The position numbers and the translations under genes are program-made. 64,000 bases of DNA from Porcincola sp945869225 (GTDB lineage Bacteria > Bacillota > Clostridia > Lachnospirales > Lachnospiraceae), in the NCBI RefSeq assembly GCF_052118625.1, contig NZ_JBQKGW010000002.1:124001-188000 (forward strand), given 5' to 3'. The notes below the pieces were generated by a model, which made no database searches, was not told the origin of the DNA, and saw only the letters and a list, made by a program, of their open reading frames with translations. Below, piece after piece: positions 51,602 through 59,134 of this stretch (positions within the stretch are counted from its first letter, which is position 1; each line of letters opens with the position of its first letter).

Positions 51602-52473
51602 GACTCTGCTTTCCTGTCCTTTCCATCCTCCGCAGTCTTATCTGCCTGTTTCATATCCTTTGCAAACGCTTCTGCTGCCTTCTCCTGTTCTGCGGCAGGT
51701 GTCTCTGCAGTTTCTGCCTCTGCCTGCTGCGCGGGCACTTCAATGTCTGGTGCCTGCTGCGCGTGTATTTCAGTGTCTTTCGCCTGATGTGCTGGTACCT
51801 CGGTATCTGCTGCCTGCTGCGCCAGTGCTGCATCTGCCGACTGCGCTTCCGTGTCTACGCCCGTCTCCGTCTGCTCTGCCTGGAGATTTCCGGTCAGCTC
51901 CGGATCCTGTGGGACATCCTCCATCCTTCGGGTCAGCTTTCTGGACGTATCCTTCACAAACTTCGCACTGCGCTCCTTCAGGCTTGTGAACCCGTTCTTC
52001 GTCTTTGCCGCCGCGCTCCCGAAAAACTCTCCTGTTTTGTCTGCTGCACTTCCCGCAAGCTTCCCGACTTCCTGCCCGACTTCCCGAAAATCCTGGGCAA
52101 CCTTTGCCCCGGCCCCTTCCTCCGGCGACAGTCTTGCCCCGCACTTCGCACAGAACTTGTCTCCCGGATCAGCCGGCTTGCCGCAGTTCGGACAGTAGAC
52201 AATCCCGTTGACCTCGTCAAGCTGCTTTGAATACTTTTCGATATTCGCATATGCAACCTTTACAGCCGCATACTCATCCTCCAGTCCGTTCCTCGGACTG
52301 TCCGGATTCTCCTTGTAGACACTTTCCCCGATGACTGCAAAAAGTCTTTCAAGAGCACGCTTCTCTGCAGAGATTCGTCCCTTGATGGAGACGCTGTCGC
52401 TCATCTTCTGAACACCATTCTTTGTATCGCGTCCGATCCTGGCAAGTTTCTGTCCCAGATTGCTCCAACCCAT
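51598..52473 (-). CDS. Zinc-ribbon protein with a low-complexity repetitive tail
   Basis: A 291-residue protein. The N-terminal about 85 residues form a helical, coiled-coil-like part (GQKLARIGRDTKNGVQKMSD). A zinc ribbon follows (CPNCGKPADPGDKFCAKCG, about 93-111). The rest is helical and then a Gln/Ala/Glu-rich tail holding about four degenerate copies of a QQA-x-DTEVPA unit. No membrane helix is seen. GAGGTGTCAGT lies before the ATG. Similar ribbon proteins accompany cell-envelope genes in Lachnospiraceae; function unknown. The buk start overlaps its stop. Confidence 0.7.
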   Translation of the reverse strand: MGWSNLGQKLARIGRDTKNGVQKMSDSVSIKGRISAEKRALERLFAVIGESVYKENPDSPRNGLEDEYAAVKVAYANIEKYSKQLDEVNGIVYCPNCGKPADPGDKFCAKCGARLSPEEGAGAKVAQDFREVGQEVGKLAGSAADKTGEFFGSAAAKTKNGFTSLKERSAKFVKDTSRKLTRRMEDVPQDPELTGNLQAEQTETGVDTEAQSADAALAQQAADTEVPAHQAKDTEIHAQQAPDIEVPAQQAEAETAETPAAEQEKAAEAFAKDMKQADKTAEDGKDRKAES

Positions 52474-52558
52474 ACTGACACCTCGCTTCCAGCTTTTCCA
52501 CTTTGATTCCGGCTGTCCGATGCATCTTCCAGCCGTCCGATGCCTTCATTTATTCCCG

Positions 52559-52587
52559 ATTATGAGCGAGGGGATTCTGCGTGTCAA
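52559..52587 (-). promoter_or_regulatory. Promoter for the zinc-ribbon/buk unit
   Basis: Minus strand: consensus TTGACA (52582-52587), 17-nt spacer, CATAAT (52559-52564), about 86 nt before the zinc-ribbon gene. It is only 4 nt from the divergent promoter. Confidence 0.72.
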
Positions 52588-52591
52588 GGGC

Positions 52592-52620
52592 TTGTCTGTC
52601 AGCTTAAAAATCGCTATAGT
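52592..52620 (+). promoter_or_regulatory. Promoter for the plus-strand unknown gene
   Basis: TTGTCT (52592-52597), 17-nt spacer, TATAGT (52615-52620), 43 nt before the gene at 52663. The two divergent -35 boxes are almost back to back. Confidence 0.65.
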
Positions 52621-52662
52621 GGTCAATATCAAAGGAAGGATCTTCGAGGGGGAGCGTTCGTC

Positions 52663-53166
52663 ATGAAGTGGACAGAAAAGTGTATCCTTAATCTGGCACA
52701 TCATAACCTGTTTGAGAATGACGGGCACAGACACCGCTTCTACGATCTTCTGGATTGTTATTTTGACAAGCCATTCTTCACCAAGGGGCTCTGCAAGTGT
52801 ATGTACCTTTCTGCCTGGGACACAGAGCACTTTTCCATGATGCTTGAAACCCTGAACGCGACGCTGATTGAGCATGATTTCCGTCTGCATCTGATGCGGG
52901 ACCAGGGTCAGATCGAGCAGGCAGAAGCACACGCCGAGCACAATCTGGAAGCGGAGGAAATCTGGAAGCTTGTGAATGCCTTCGTCAGCGGCCGTCCCTA
53001 CGACAGTTCCAGTCTGTCCGATGTCGAAATCCGTTATCCGGAAACCGCATATATGATCAAGCGTGCCCTTCTGGCATCGAAAATCATCGATGAACTTCCA
53101 TCTCTGAATCTACCCTCTTCAGACGCATCCTCCGCGTCAGTCCTGTCAGACAACCGTCTTTTCTGA
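52663..53166 (+). CDS. Conserved-looking protein of unknown function
   Basis: Not recognised. Start ATG at 52663 with GGGGGAG before it, giving 167 residues. The protein is rich in His, Leu and aromatic residues in its first half (NLAHHNLF, HRHRFYDLLDCYFDKPFFTKGLCKCMYLSAWD), with three Cys spaced around residues 33-48, and ends in a Ser/Asp-rich tail. No signal peptide or membrane helix. It faces the zinc-ribbon gene through back-to-back promoters and is followed by an AT-rich gap and the RAYT-like gene. Confidence 0.65.
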   Translation: MKWTEKCILNLAHHNLFENDGHRHRFYDLLDCYFDKPFFTKGLCKCMYLSAWDTEHFSMMLETLNATLIEHDFRLHLMRDQGQIEQAEAHAEHNLEAEEIWKLVNAFVSGRPYDSSSLSDVEIRYPETAYMIKRALLASKIIDELPSLNLPSSDASSASVLSDNRLF

Positions 53167-53355
53167 CTGAAAAAAGATTATTTATGCACGTTTTCTATAT
53201 ATTATTCTAATTTTTCATATAATTTGTCCATTTGTCTTTCATCTTTTTCCCTGTTATCATGATATCTGTTCCTATTATTGTTTAACTGTTTTCATTCTGC
53301 ACAATCGTCTGATCCATAAATCAGTCTGACCCGGAGTGCAGTGAAAGGAGATGAC
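53167..53355. other. AT-rich intergenic region before the RAYT-like gene
   Basis: About 190 nt that are far more AT-rich than the rest of the window, with runs such as TATATATTATTC and several TATAAT-like hexamers but no promoter pair that I can fix with confidence. The contrast may mark a boundary of acquired DNA or simply a strong regulatory region. Confidence 0.4.
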
Positions 53356-54075
53356 ATGGCGCCACGACTCTTATCCGGCAATCAAGTCGTTTACATCATG
53401 ATGGAATTCGGCAGCATGCTTCTGTGGGACGAAGCCAGCAAGAAACAGTTCATCGACTCTGTCCTTGACGAAAAACGCCGGCTCGGGATCGAAGTATATG
53501 CCTTCTCCATTTTCAGCGACCGGGCTTTCCTGGTGATTGGTAAGTTCGGAGCCTATACAGAAGAAGAGGCCTGCCGGGATGTTCTCATCATCCTTCAGCA
53601 TTATTTGAAAACTGACTGTCTGACACAGGATGACCGCCGATTCTTTCAGAATGGCTCAAACCTGAAACTCACCCTCTGTCTGTTGAACGGCAAGGATGAA
53701 ATCGTGGATGCCCTGATCTATGTCCACCTTGTTGCACGGGATCTGGGCTATGTACGGGCTGCCTTTGACTACTGGTGGTCCTCCATCCAGATCTATCGGA
53801 ACCGGCCCTCCTGGAACGGCCTCAACGCCGAGACAGTCTATGAAAACCTTTCTCCCGACGCCGGGCGCTCGAGGCGAAATCTTGTCCGCCGGCACCGGGA
53901 AATCGAACGCTCAGGCCGTTTCTTTCCTGACTGTCTGTCAGCTCCGGTCATTTTTACAACACTTGCCTGTCTTCCGTCACAACCTCCGGCAAGTCCGGCT
54001 TCCGAATGTCCGGAGAGGCCGGCTCAAGCTGACGCTGAGTCTTCTGTTCCCTCTCTTGTTGCCCGGGTCGGATAA
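53356..54075 (+). CDS. RAYT (REP-associated tyrosine transposase)-like protein lacking the HUH motif
   Basis: The order of conserved blocks follows Y1 transposases of the RAYT family: VVYIMMEFGSMLLWDE at the YHVxxRGN position, a helix KKQFIDSVLDEKRR, GIEVYAFSIFSDRAFLVIG where RAYTs have AYCLMPNHVHLLI, then IYVHL and DYWWSSIQIY matching RYIHxNPV and DYxWSSYRxY. Both histidines of the HUH metal site are replaced (residues 54-61 read SDRAFLVI), so nicking activity should be lost. Tyr83 could be the former nucleophile. The start ATG at 53356 has AAAGGAGATGAC before it; length 239, with a Pro/Ser-rich tail of about 45 residues. Confidence 0.65.
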   Translation: MAPRLLSGNQVVYIMMEFGSMLLWDEASKKQFIDSVLDEKRRLGIEVYAFSIFSDRAFLVIGKFGAYTEEEACRDVLIILQHYLKTDCLTQDDRRFFQNGSNLKLTLCLLNGKDEIVDALIYVHLVARDLGYVRAAFDYWWSSIQIYRNRPSWNGLNAETVYENLSPDAGRSRRNLVRRHREIERSGRFFPDCLSAPVIFTTLACLPSQPPASPASECPERPAQADAESSVPSLVARVG

Positions 54076-54118
54076 TGTCCCGTCTTCCGCATATTTTTCT
54101 TAAGTTTCTCCTGTACCT

Positions 54119-54147
54119 GTGACAAAGCAGCCGATTAATGGTATAAA
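54119..54147 (+). promoter_or_regulatory. Promoter for the lipoprotein gene
   Basis: GTGACA (54119-54124), 17-nt spacer, TATAAA (54142-54147), 24 nt before the ATG, with ACAGGAGGTAA as ribosome site. Confidence 0.65.
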
Positions 54148-54170
54148 GGGATGACAGGAGGTAACTTCGA

Positions 54171-54890
54171 ATGATCAAAAGATATGGAAAGTATGGCGTT
54201 TTGCTCGGAGCTGTCCTCAGCCTGACAGGCGTGCTTCTCTCCGGCTGTACCAGTACACAGTCCGGCAATCTGAGCAGCGGCAGCCAGACCCCTGCAGCGC
54301 AGGGCGGTTCTGCCACCCAGTCAGCAGCCTCGTCCGGTTCAGCGGATGCTCGTCCGGATCTCGTTCTTTCATCAGCAGACGGGCAGACCGGGACGACAGA
54401 CCAGGCTGGTCAGCCATCAGCAGGCCAAGCTGCCCAGAATACACAGAGTACCACGCAGAGTCAGACATCGGCAGGCTCCGGTACGTCCGACAGAGGGGAC
54501 ATCGTCACCTACGATGAGCAGCATCAGAATGGTGCTGAGGATGATACTCCTTCCGTCTATGACGCAGATGCGGATGATGATTCCAGCGATACACAGCAGG
54601 GTGTTGATCAGTTTACCGGCTCCTTCAGCAAGGAGGACGACAGCGAATCCGTCACACTCAGCCTTGACAATGACACCGATTTGTCCTTTTCTTTCGCCAG
54701 TTGCGGTATCCATGGCAGTGCACAGGTTTCCGGACAGACAGCTGTGTACAAAGGAGATGATGACTACACAATCACATTTTCCGTCTCGGGAGACATTCTC
54801 AAGGTGACGGTGGGCGGAGATGATGCCTCGCAGTCTGCCATCAACGGTACCTACTACCGTGAATCTGAGACCGAAGCGGATGAGGGCTGA
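54171..54890 (+). CDS. Putative lipoprotein with a Ser/Thr-rich linker
   Basis: A 239-residue surface lipoprotein. The signal peptide ends in the lipobox LLSGC with the lipid-anchored Cys at residue 26. About 120 residues of Ser, Thr, Gln, Ala and Asp follow as a disordered spacer that would reach through the wall. The last about 85 residues form a compact beta-rich part (FTGSFSKEDDSESVTLSL onward) with no family I can name. It has its own promoter and ribosome site. The tRNA genes downstream have a separate promoter. Confidence 0.82.
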   Translation: MIKRYGKYGVLLGAVLSLTGVLLSGCTSTQSGNLSSGSQTPAAQGGSATQSAASSGSADARPDLVLSSADGQTGTTDQAGQPSAGQAAQNTQSTTQSQTSAGSGTSDRGDIVTYDEQHQNGAEDDTPSVYDADADDDSSDTQQGVDQFTGSFSKEDDSESVTLSLDNDTDLSFSFASCGIHGSAQVSGQTAVYKGDDDYTITFSVSGDILKVTVGGDDASQSAINGTYYRESETEADEG

Positions 54891-54918
54891 ATTTTTGCCG
54901 ATATTTTTATAAAACATC

Positions 54919-54947
54919 TTGACAATCTGTCTCCCGGCATGTATGAT
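54919..54947 (+). promoter_or_regulatory. Promoter for the tRNA-Val/tRNA-Met pair
   Basis: Consensus TTGACA (54919-54924), 17-nt spacer, TATGAT (54942-54947), 52 nt before tRNA-Val. Confidence 0.88.
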
Positions 54948-54999
54948 AGCAAAGTCATCGCGTTCGAGAGAACAGATTGTCATTCTGATTGAAGATTGT

Positions 55000-55072
55000 G
55001 GGATCTTAGCTCAGCTGGGAGAGCATCTGCCTTACAAGCAGGGGGTCACAGGTTCGAGCCCTGTAGGTCCCA
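55000..55072 (+). tRNA. tRNA-Val (anticodon TAC)
   Basis: A 73-nt cloverleaf: acceptor GGGATCT/AGGTCCC with a G-T pair, D arm AGCTCAGCTGGGAGAGC, anticodon loop CTTACAA, T arm with GGTTCGAGCC, discriminator A, no encoded CCA. Confidence 0.96.
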
Positions 55073-55094
55073 TCAGAAGTCAGAATCCATATAT

Positions 55095-55168
55095 GGCGGA
55101 GTAGCTCAGTTGGCTAGAGCATGCGGTTCATACCCGCAGTGTCAAGAGTTCGAATCTCCTCTCCGCTA
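55095..55168 (+). tRNA. tRNA-Met (anticodon CAT, elongator type)
   Basis: A 74-nt cloverleaf: acceptor GGCGGAG/CTCCGCT with one G-T pair, D arm AGCTCAGTTGGCTAGAGC, anticodon loop TTCATAC, T arm with AGTTCGAAT. The paired first base and loop resemble the Firmicute elongator tRNA-Met rather than the initiator. Confidence 0.93.
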
Positions 55169-55172
55169 CGTC

Positions 55173-55202
55173 TGGGAAGCCTTTGCAGGCTTCCCTTTTT
55201 TT
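55173..55202 (+). terminator. Intrinsic terminator after tRNA-Met
   Basis: A perfect 9-bp stem GGGAAGCCT/AGGCTTCCC with a 4-nt loop and a run of T, 6 nt after the tRNA. Confidence 0.93.
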
Positions 55203-55219
55203 GTGAAAACTCCTGGCGT

Positions 55220-55272
55220 CCGCTCATCATCAAGCGCGGAGCACGAGATGACGGCGGAGTCGCCGAATCGAG
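55220..55272 (+). repeat. Post-terminator intergenic repeat, copy C
   Basis: 53 nt starting 18 nt beyond the tRNA-Met terminator, in the direction of tRNA transcription. Matches copies A and B in opposite genomic but same transcriptional orientation. CGGCG-GAGT-CGCCG can form a second small hairpin in its distal part. Confidence 0.8.
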
Positions 55273-55356
55273 TACTGTTCCTGTCTGTATGTGTTCCTGT
55301 CTGTATGACTGCCGCTGTCTTCTGTGTCCTGACATGGTATATCCTCCTGAAATGCA

Positions 55357-55387
55357 AAAGTCCGGCGGAAGATTCCGCCGGACTTTT
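55357..55387 (-). terminator. Terminator after the CapA-type gene (works in both directions)
   Basis: A perfect inverted repeat AAAAGTCCGGCGGAA/TTCCGCCGGACTTTT with a 1-nt loop core, T run on each strand, 14 nt after the CapA stop. Confidence 0.9.
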
Positions 55388-55401
55388 CGCTTTTTTCCTG
55401 C

Positions 55402-58400
55402 TCAGGATGCCTCTTTCATGTACGAATCCCATGTCGTCTCGAACTGCCTGCTCCGCGCATCGATCTTCTGCATGATCTGATCCGCCGCGCTTCCGGATAC
55501 CGGTGTCGGCTGGTAATTATTATAACTGCTGTCCGAGCTGACGCAGACTGGAATAATAGCGATATTGTCATCCTTCTGCGCGCCATCTCCGGTGACCGTA
55601 AAGGTCTGTCTGAACATCATAGCGTCCATGTCTCTCGGGTGCAGATTCCCGCCAAAGCAGAAGTTTCCAAGTCCATACACAATGAACTTCCCATTGTACT
55701 TTTCAATGCCGGACACGATGTGGGAATGGGAGCCGACGACCAGATCCGCGCCGGCATCAACTGCCGCATGTCCCAGCGTCACCATATCCTCATTTGGCTC
55801 CTCGACCAGCTCTGAATTCCAGTGGAAGTCAACAACCACAAGCTGGGCATTCTCCGCTTTCGCCTGCTTAACAGCGCTTTTCAGCTGGTCCAGGCTCTCC
55901 AGCCCGTTCTCAACTGCATAGATGCCGATAAATGCACATTTGACTCCATTCAGTTCCTGATAGGCGATATCATTTCCGCTGCACCATGCAATCCCTGCGC
56001 CGGTCAGTGCATCCTCAGTATCCTTCAGCCCCTGCTCGCCGTAATCCATCGTGTGATTGTTGGCAAGTGTCACCGCCTCGATGCTCCCGTCTTTCAGAAT
56101 CGCCGTATAAGCCGGGTCCCCCTTAAATGTAAACTTCTTGTTCGCCCTCTGATCGGATGTCGTCAGGGTTCCCTCAAAATTCGCGATGGTCAGATCGTCC
56201 TGGCTGAGGATATCACGCACATTCTGGAAGAAATAGCTGTCTCCGTGGACAGCCTGGAAAGCCGGGAAACTGGTGTCAGCCGCCAGGGACGGATCCGTCC
56301 CGAGGGTACAGTCTCCGACTGCTGTAATCGTTACCGTTTTCGCGTCCGACACAGTAATCTCGGCTGTCGTATCCGGAAGGCCGTCCGCAGACGCCGTCAC
56401 CTTTGCCTTCCCTTCAGAAACCGGAACAATGATGTTCCCCTGATCGATCCGGAATACCTTCTCATCCGAGGATGTATATGTAAGATGATTGACATACGCA
56501 TTCTTCGGTCTGACATCCGCATGGATGGTCATCGAGCTGCCCGGCGTGACAAAATAGCTCTTCTTTGAGAATGAGAGAGACTCAGCCTCGGTGAACGTTC
56601 CGCTCACTGGGGCTGTCATATTCCCTGCCTTGTCAACTGCATACCACCAGTAAACCTGGTTCTTCTCTTCTTCAAAGGGCTGCGTGTAGGCCTGATAGAG
56701 CGGCACATCCGACGCAGGACCCGTCACGCCATAGTAGATGCCTGCCACACCGGATGAGTCGTCTGTTGCCTCCAGTGTCACCTTTCCGGCAGATTCATGA
56801 ACCGTGACAACCGGCGGATCTGCATCCACATATGCCAGCTTTACCGTGGCATTCCGGACCTTGTCTGTCGACACAACCATCAGTTTCAGCGTCCCGGTTG
56901 CTGCCTGAACGGTGATATCCGTCTTTTTATCTCCGGAAAACTTGACTGCATCCCCATTAACGGTGATTGACTGGATGGTCTTCGGGGCACGGACCGAAAG
57001 GGTCACATCACCGGAGGTTGTATACGATGTCGGCTGCCGCCGGATACGGACTGTCAGTCCCTCGTCCGCTGTGATGCCGCTTCCTGACGAGGACGCGGAC
57101 CCGTCCGTGCCGGAACCTGCCGCCCAGAAAATCAGAAGCACGGCAAGGAGGATTCCTGCTGCCAGGAAGCCTGCCATGATCAGACCTCTCTTTTTTCTGG
57201 CCTGCGGGGTCGTCTCCCTCATCCCGGCTGCTTTTGCTGAAGCCAGCTCTGCCCGCGGATCTGTTCCGAGAATCTCCGAAACGCTTGCCTGGTTCTTTCC
57301 CTGTCTGCTTTTCCCTGCTCTCAGTTTGGAAAGCCTGCCGCTCAAACCGTCCAGGAATCCTCCTGAGTTCCTCCCTGCTTCCTTCAGGAAACGGCGCCCG
57401 CCTTCCTGCGTTCTCCTGCTTCCGCTGTCTGCGGCAGACAGATCAGGCAGAGGACCTGTCTTTGAGCCATCAAGGTCTATAACCTCAACCTGTTTATGGT
57501 TGGCATTCTCATTCAGATTGACAACCTCGATGCTTCGCGGCATCGCTGCCGGTGTCTGATCCGCTGCAGACGCTTCACCCCCCTCGGCCAGGTGAGCACG
57601 CTCGCCGTCCGGCTGATTTCCGTTCTGCCAGCTGACGGCAGGCTTCATCTCCGGCTGAGTTCCGTCCTGCCAGCTGACGACAGGCTTCATCTCCGGCTGT
57701 GGTTCTTCAGCTTCTGTGGTCTTCTGCGGATTTTCATCAGCTGTATCAGCCGGCTGTACAGACTCATCCTCCGCAATCGGCTGTTTGTCCTCCGGATTCC
57801 TGGCTGCCGCGCTTTTCCTCTTCGTTCCAAAAAGACCTGACACACGTTCAAGCATTTTTGAAAGCGAAGATTCTTCATTCCGTAACCGTCTCTTCGCCCC
57901 TTCCGGTTCCCCGGCCGATCTCTCAGACCGGAAGTCTGCCTCATCCGATTCAAAATCATCCAGGGACAGATCCTTTTCCTGAGATCGCCTTAATGCACCC
58001 GCCTGCTCCTCTTCCTTCTTCCCGTCATCCGGGCGGACCCACTGCTTCACCGGGAGATCCGGAATCCGGACATGACGAAGATTGAAACGCGGAGGCTGCT
58101 CCATTCGCCTCTTCCAGTCGTCCTCAGGCCGGTCTGACTCGATACCGGCAGTGCCTGTCGGCTGCTCCGTTTTTCGTGATGCTTCCGGCACAGACGCTGA
58201 TGTTTTCTGGTCCTGCGTTCCCGCTCTGACAGACGCTGATGCTCCCGCGCCGGTTTCTGTCCTCTCGGATGCGTCCTCAGGCTGCGGGGCATGAATCTCT
58301 CTCATCTCTATCTCCGGAGATGCCGGCACTCCATACAGAAGCTTTCCGATATCGTCTTCCTCTGATCGTCCTTCCGGCTGCGGCTCCGGCGCATATGGCT

Positions 58401-59127
58401 CCGGTTCCTCCTCATCTCCGAACTCATCCTCATCCAACGCGTCTTCCTCATCCGGATCGTCGTCACGGCTGTCATTCCATCTCCGTTTTTCTTTCGATCC
58501 CTCCTGTACGCCTTCCTGATCTTGATTCTCATCCTCACGGGAAAGGCGCTGGATCAGGCTTCCAAATCCGCCCCGGATTCTCTCAGCCAGACGCCCGGGG
58601 AGGGAATCCGGTTCAGATATCTCTTTCGGGTTTTCTTCTTCCGGATTTTCGTCCTCCTTCGCCGTCCCTTCGGAGCTGCCGTTTTCCTTCGGCGGCTGCC
58701 ACCGCTGCGCGGCTTCTCGGACAGAGGTCTCGCCCCTCTTCGGAAGACGCGCAATCCCCCAGTGAAGCTTCAGATCTGTCTCTTCCGGCTGTGTTTCCTC
58801 CGGCTTTTTCTCCTCCAGCTTCTCCATATCGGTGGAAAGATCCGGTGAGAACGCCGCAGAAGCTTCCGCTTTTGCCTCACTGACAATGGCTTCAGTCTGC
58901 TCCTCCGCCTTCCGGCTGAGTGCTTCCTGCCGCTCTTTTTCCTCCTGCTCTTCCTTCTCGCGCTGTCTTTCCGCTTCTTCCCGAGCCTTCTCTCTCTCAC
59001 GCGCCCGGCGTTCCGCTTCCTGGCGCGTGTCGAAATGAATCTTCACAACCCTCGATCTTACGGCCGTACTCTCGTCTGATGTTTCCTTAAGCTCCTTCAG
59101 AAGCTCCCTGATTTCTTCGTTATCCAT
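55402..59127 (-). CDS. Giant CapA-family membrane protein with a disordered cytoplasmic region
   Basis: A 1241-residue protein. Residues 1-645 are highly charged and low in complexity: a coiled-coil Glu/Arg stretch (about 30-75), acidic blocks, and a duplicated QPEMKPxVSWQ unit. One membrane helix follows at about 647-670 (LIMAGFLAAGILLAVLLIFW). Outside the cell come a beta-rich domain, an Ig-like domain (about 775-845), a Big_2-type domain (about 850-925) and a CapA/PGA_cap metallophosphatase domain (about 930-1235) with AVGDCTLG, NFEGTL, ANNHTMDYG and GSHSHIV. CapA domains are tied to poly-gamma-glutamate and related wall polymers. It starts 7 nt after purL. Confidence 0.85.
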   Translation of the reverse strand: MDNEEIRELLKELKETSDESTAVRSRVVKIHFDTRQEAERRAREREKAREEAERQREKEEQEEKERQEALSRKAEEQTEAIVSEAKAEASAAFSPDLSTDMEKLEEKKPEETQPEETDLKLHWGIARLPKRGETSVREAAQRWQPPKENGSSEGTAKEDENPEEENPKEISEPDSLPGRLAERIRGGFGSLIQRLSREDENQDQEGVQEGSKEKRRWNDSRDDDPDEEDALDEDEFGDEEEPEPYAPEPQPEGRSEEDDIGKLLYGVPASPEIEMREIHAPQPEDASERTETGAGASASVRAGTQDQKTSASVPEASRKTEQPTGTAGIESDRPEDDWKRRMEQPPRFNLRHVRIPDLPVKQWVRPDDGKKEEEQAGALRRSQEKDLSLDDFESDEADFRSERSAGEPEGAKRRLRNEESSLSKMLERVSGLFGTKRKSAAARNPEDKQPIAEDESVQPADTADENPQKTTEAEEPQPEMKPVVSWQDGTQPEMKPAVSWQNGNQPDGERAHLAEGGEASAADQTPAAMPRSIEVVNLNENANHKQVEVIDLDGSKTGPLPDLSAADSGSRRTQEGGRRFLKEAGRNSGGFLDGLSGRLSKLRAGKSRQGKNQASVSEILGTDPRAELASAKAAGMRETTPQARKKRGLIMAGFLAAGILLAVLLIFWAAGSGTDGSASSSGSGITADEGLTVRIRRQPTSYTTSGDVTLSVRAPKTIQSITVNGDAVKFSGDKKTDITVQAATGTLKLMVVSTDKVRNATVKLAYVDADPPVVTVHESAGKVTLEATDDSSGVAGIYYGVTGPASDVPLYQAYTQPFEEEKNQVYWWYAVDKAGNMTAPVSGTFTEAESLSFSKKSYFVTPGSSMTIHADVRPKNAYVNHLTYTSSDEKVFRIDQGNIIVPVSEGKAKVTASADGLPDTTAEITVSDAKTVTITAVGDCTLGTDPSLAADTSFPAFQAVHGDSYFFQNVRDILSQDDLTIANFEGTLTTSDQRANKKFTFKGDPAYTAILKDGSIEAVTLANNHTMDYGEQGLKDTEDALTGAGIAWCSGNDIAYQELNGVKCAFIGIYAVENGLESLDQLKSAVKQAKAENAQLVVVDFHWNSELVEEPNEDMVTLGHAAVDAGADLVVGSHSHIVSGIEKYNGKFIVYGLGNFCFGGNLHPRDMDAMMFRQTFTVTGDGAQKDDNIAIIPVCVSSDSSYNNYQPTPVSGSAADQIMQKIDARSRQFETTWDSYMKEAS

Positions 59128-59134
59128 GAATCAT

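Noticed and set aside
54996..55475. A 159-codon plus-strand frame over the tRNA genes
   Set aside because: It reads through two tRNAs, a terminator and the dispersed repeat.
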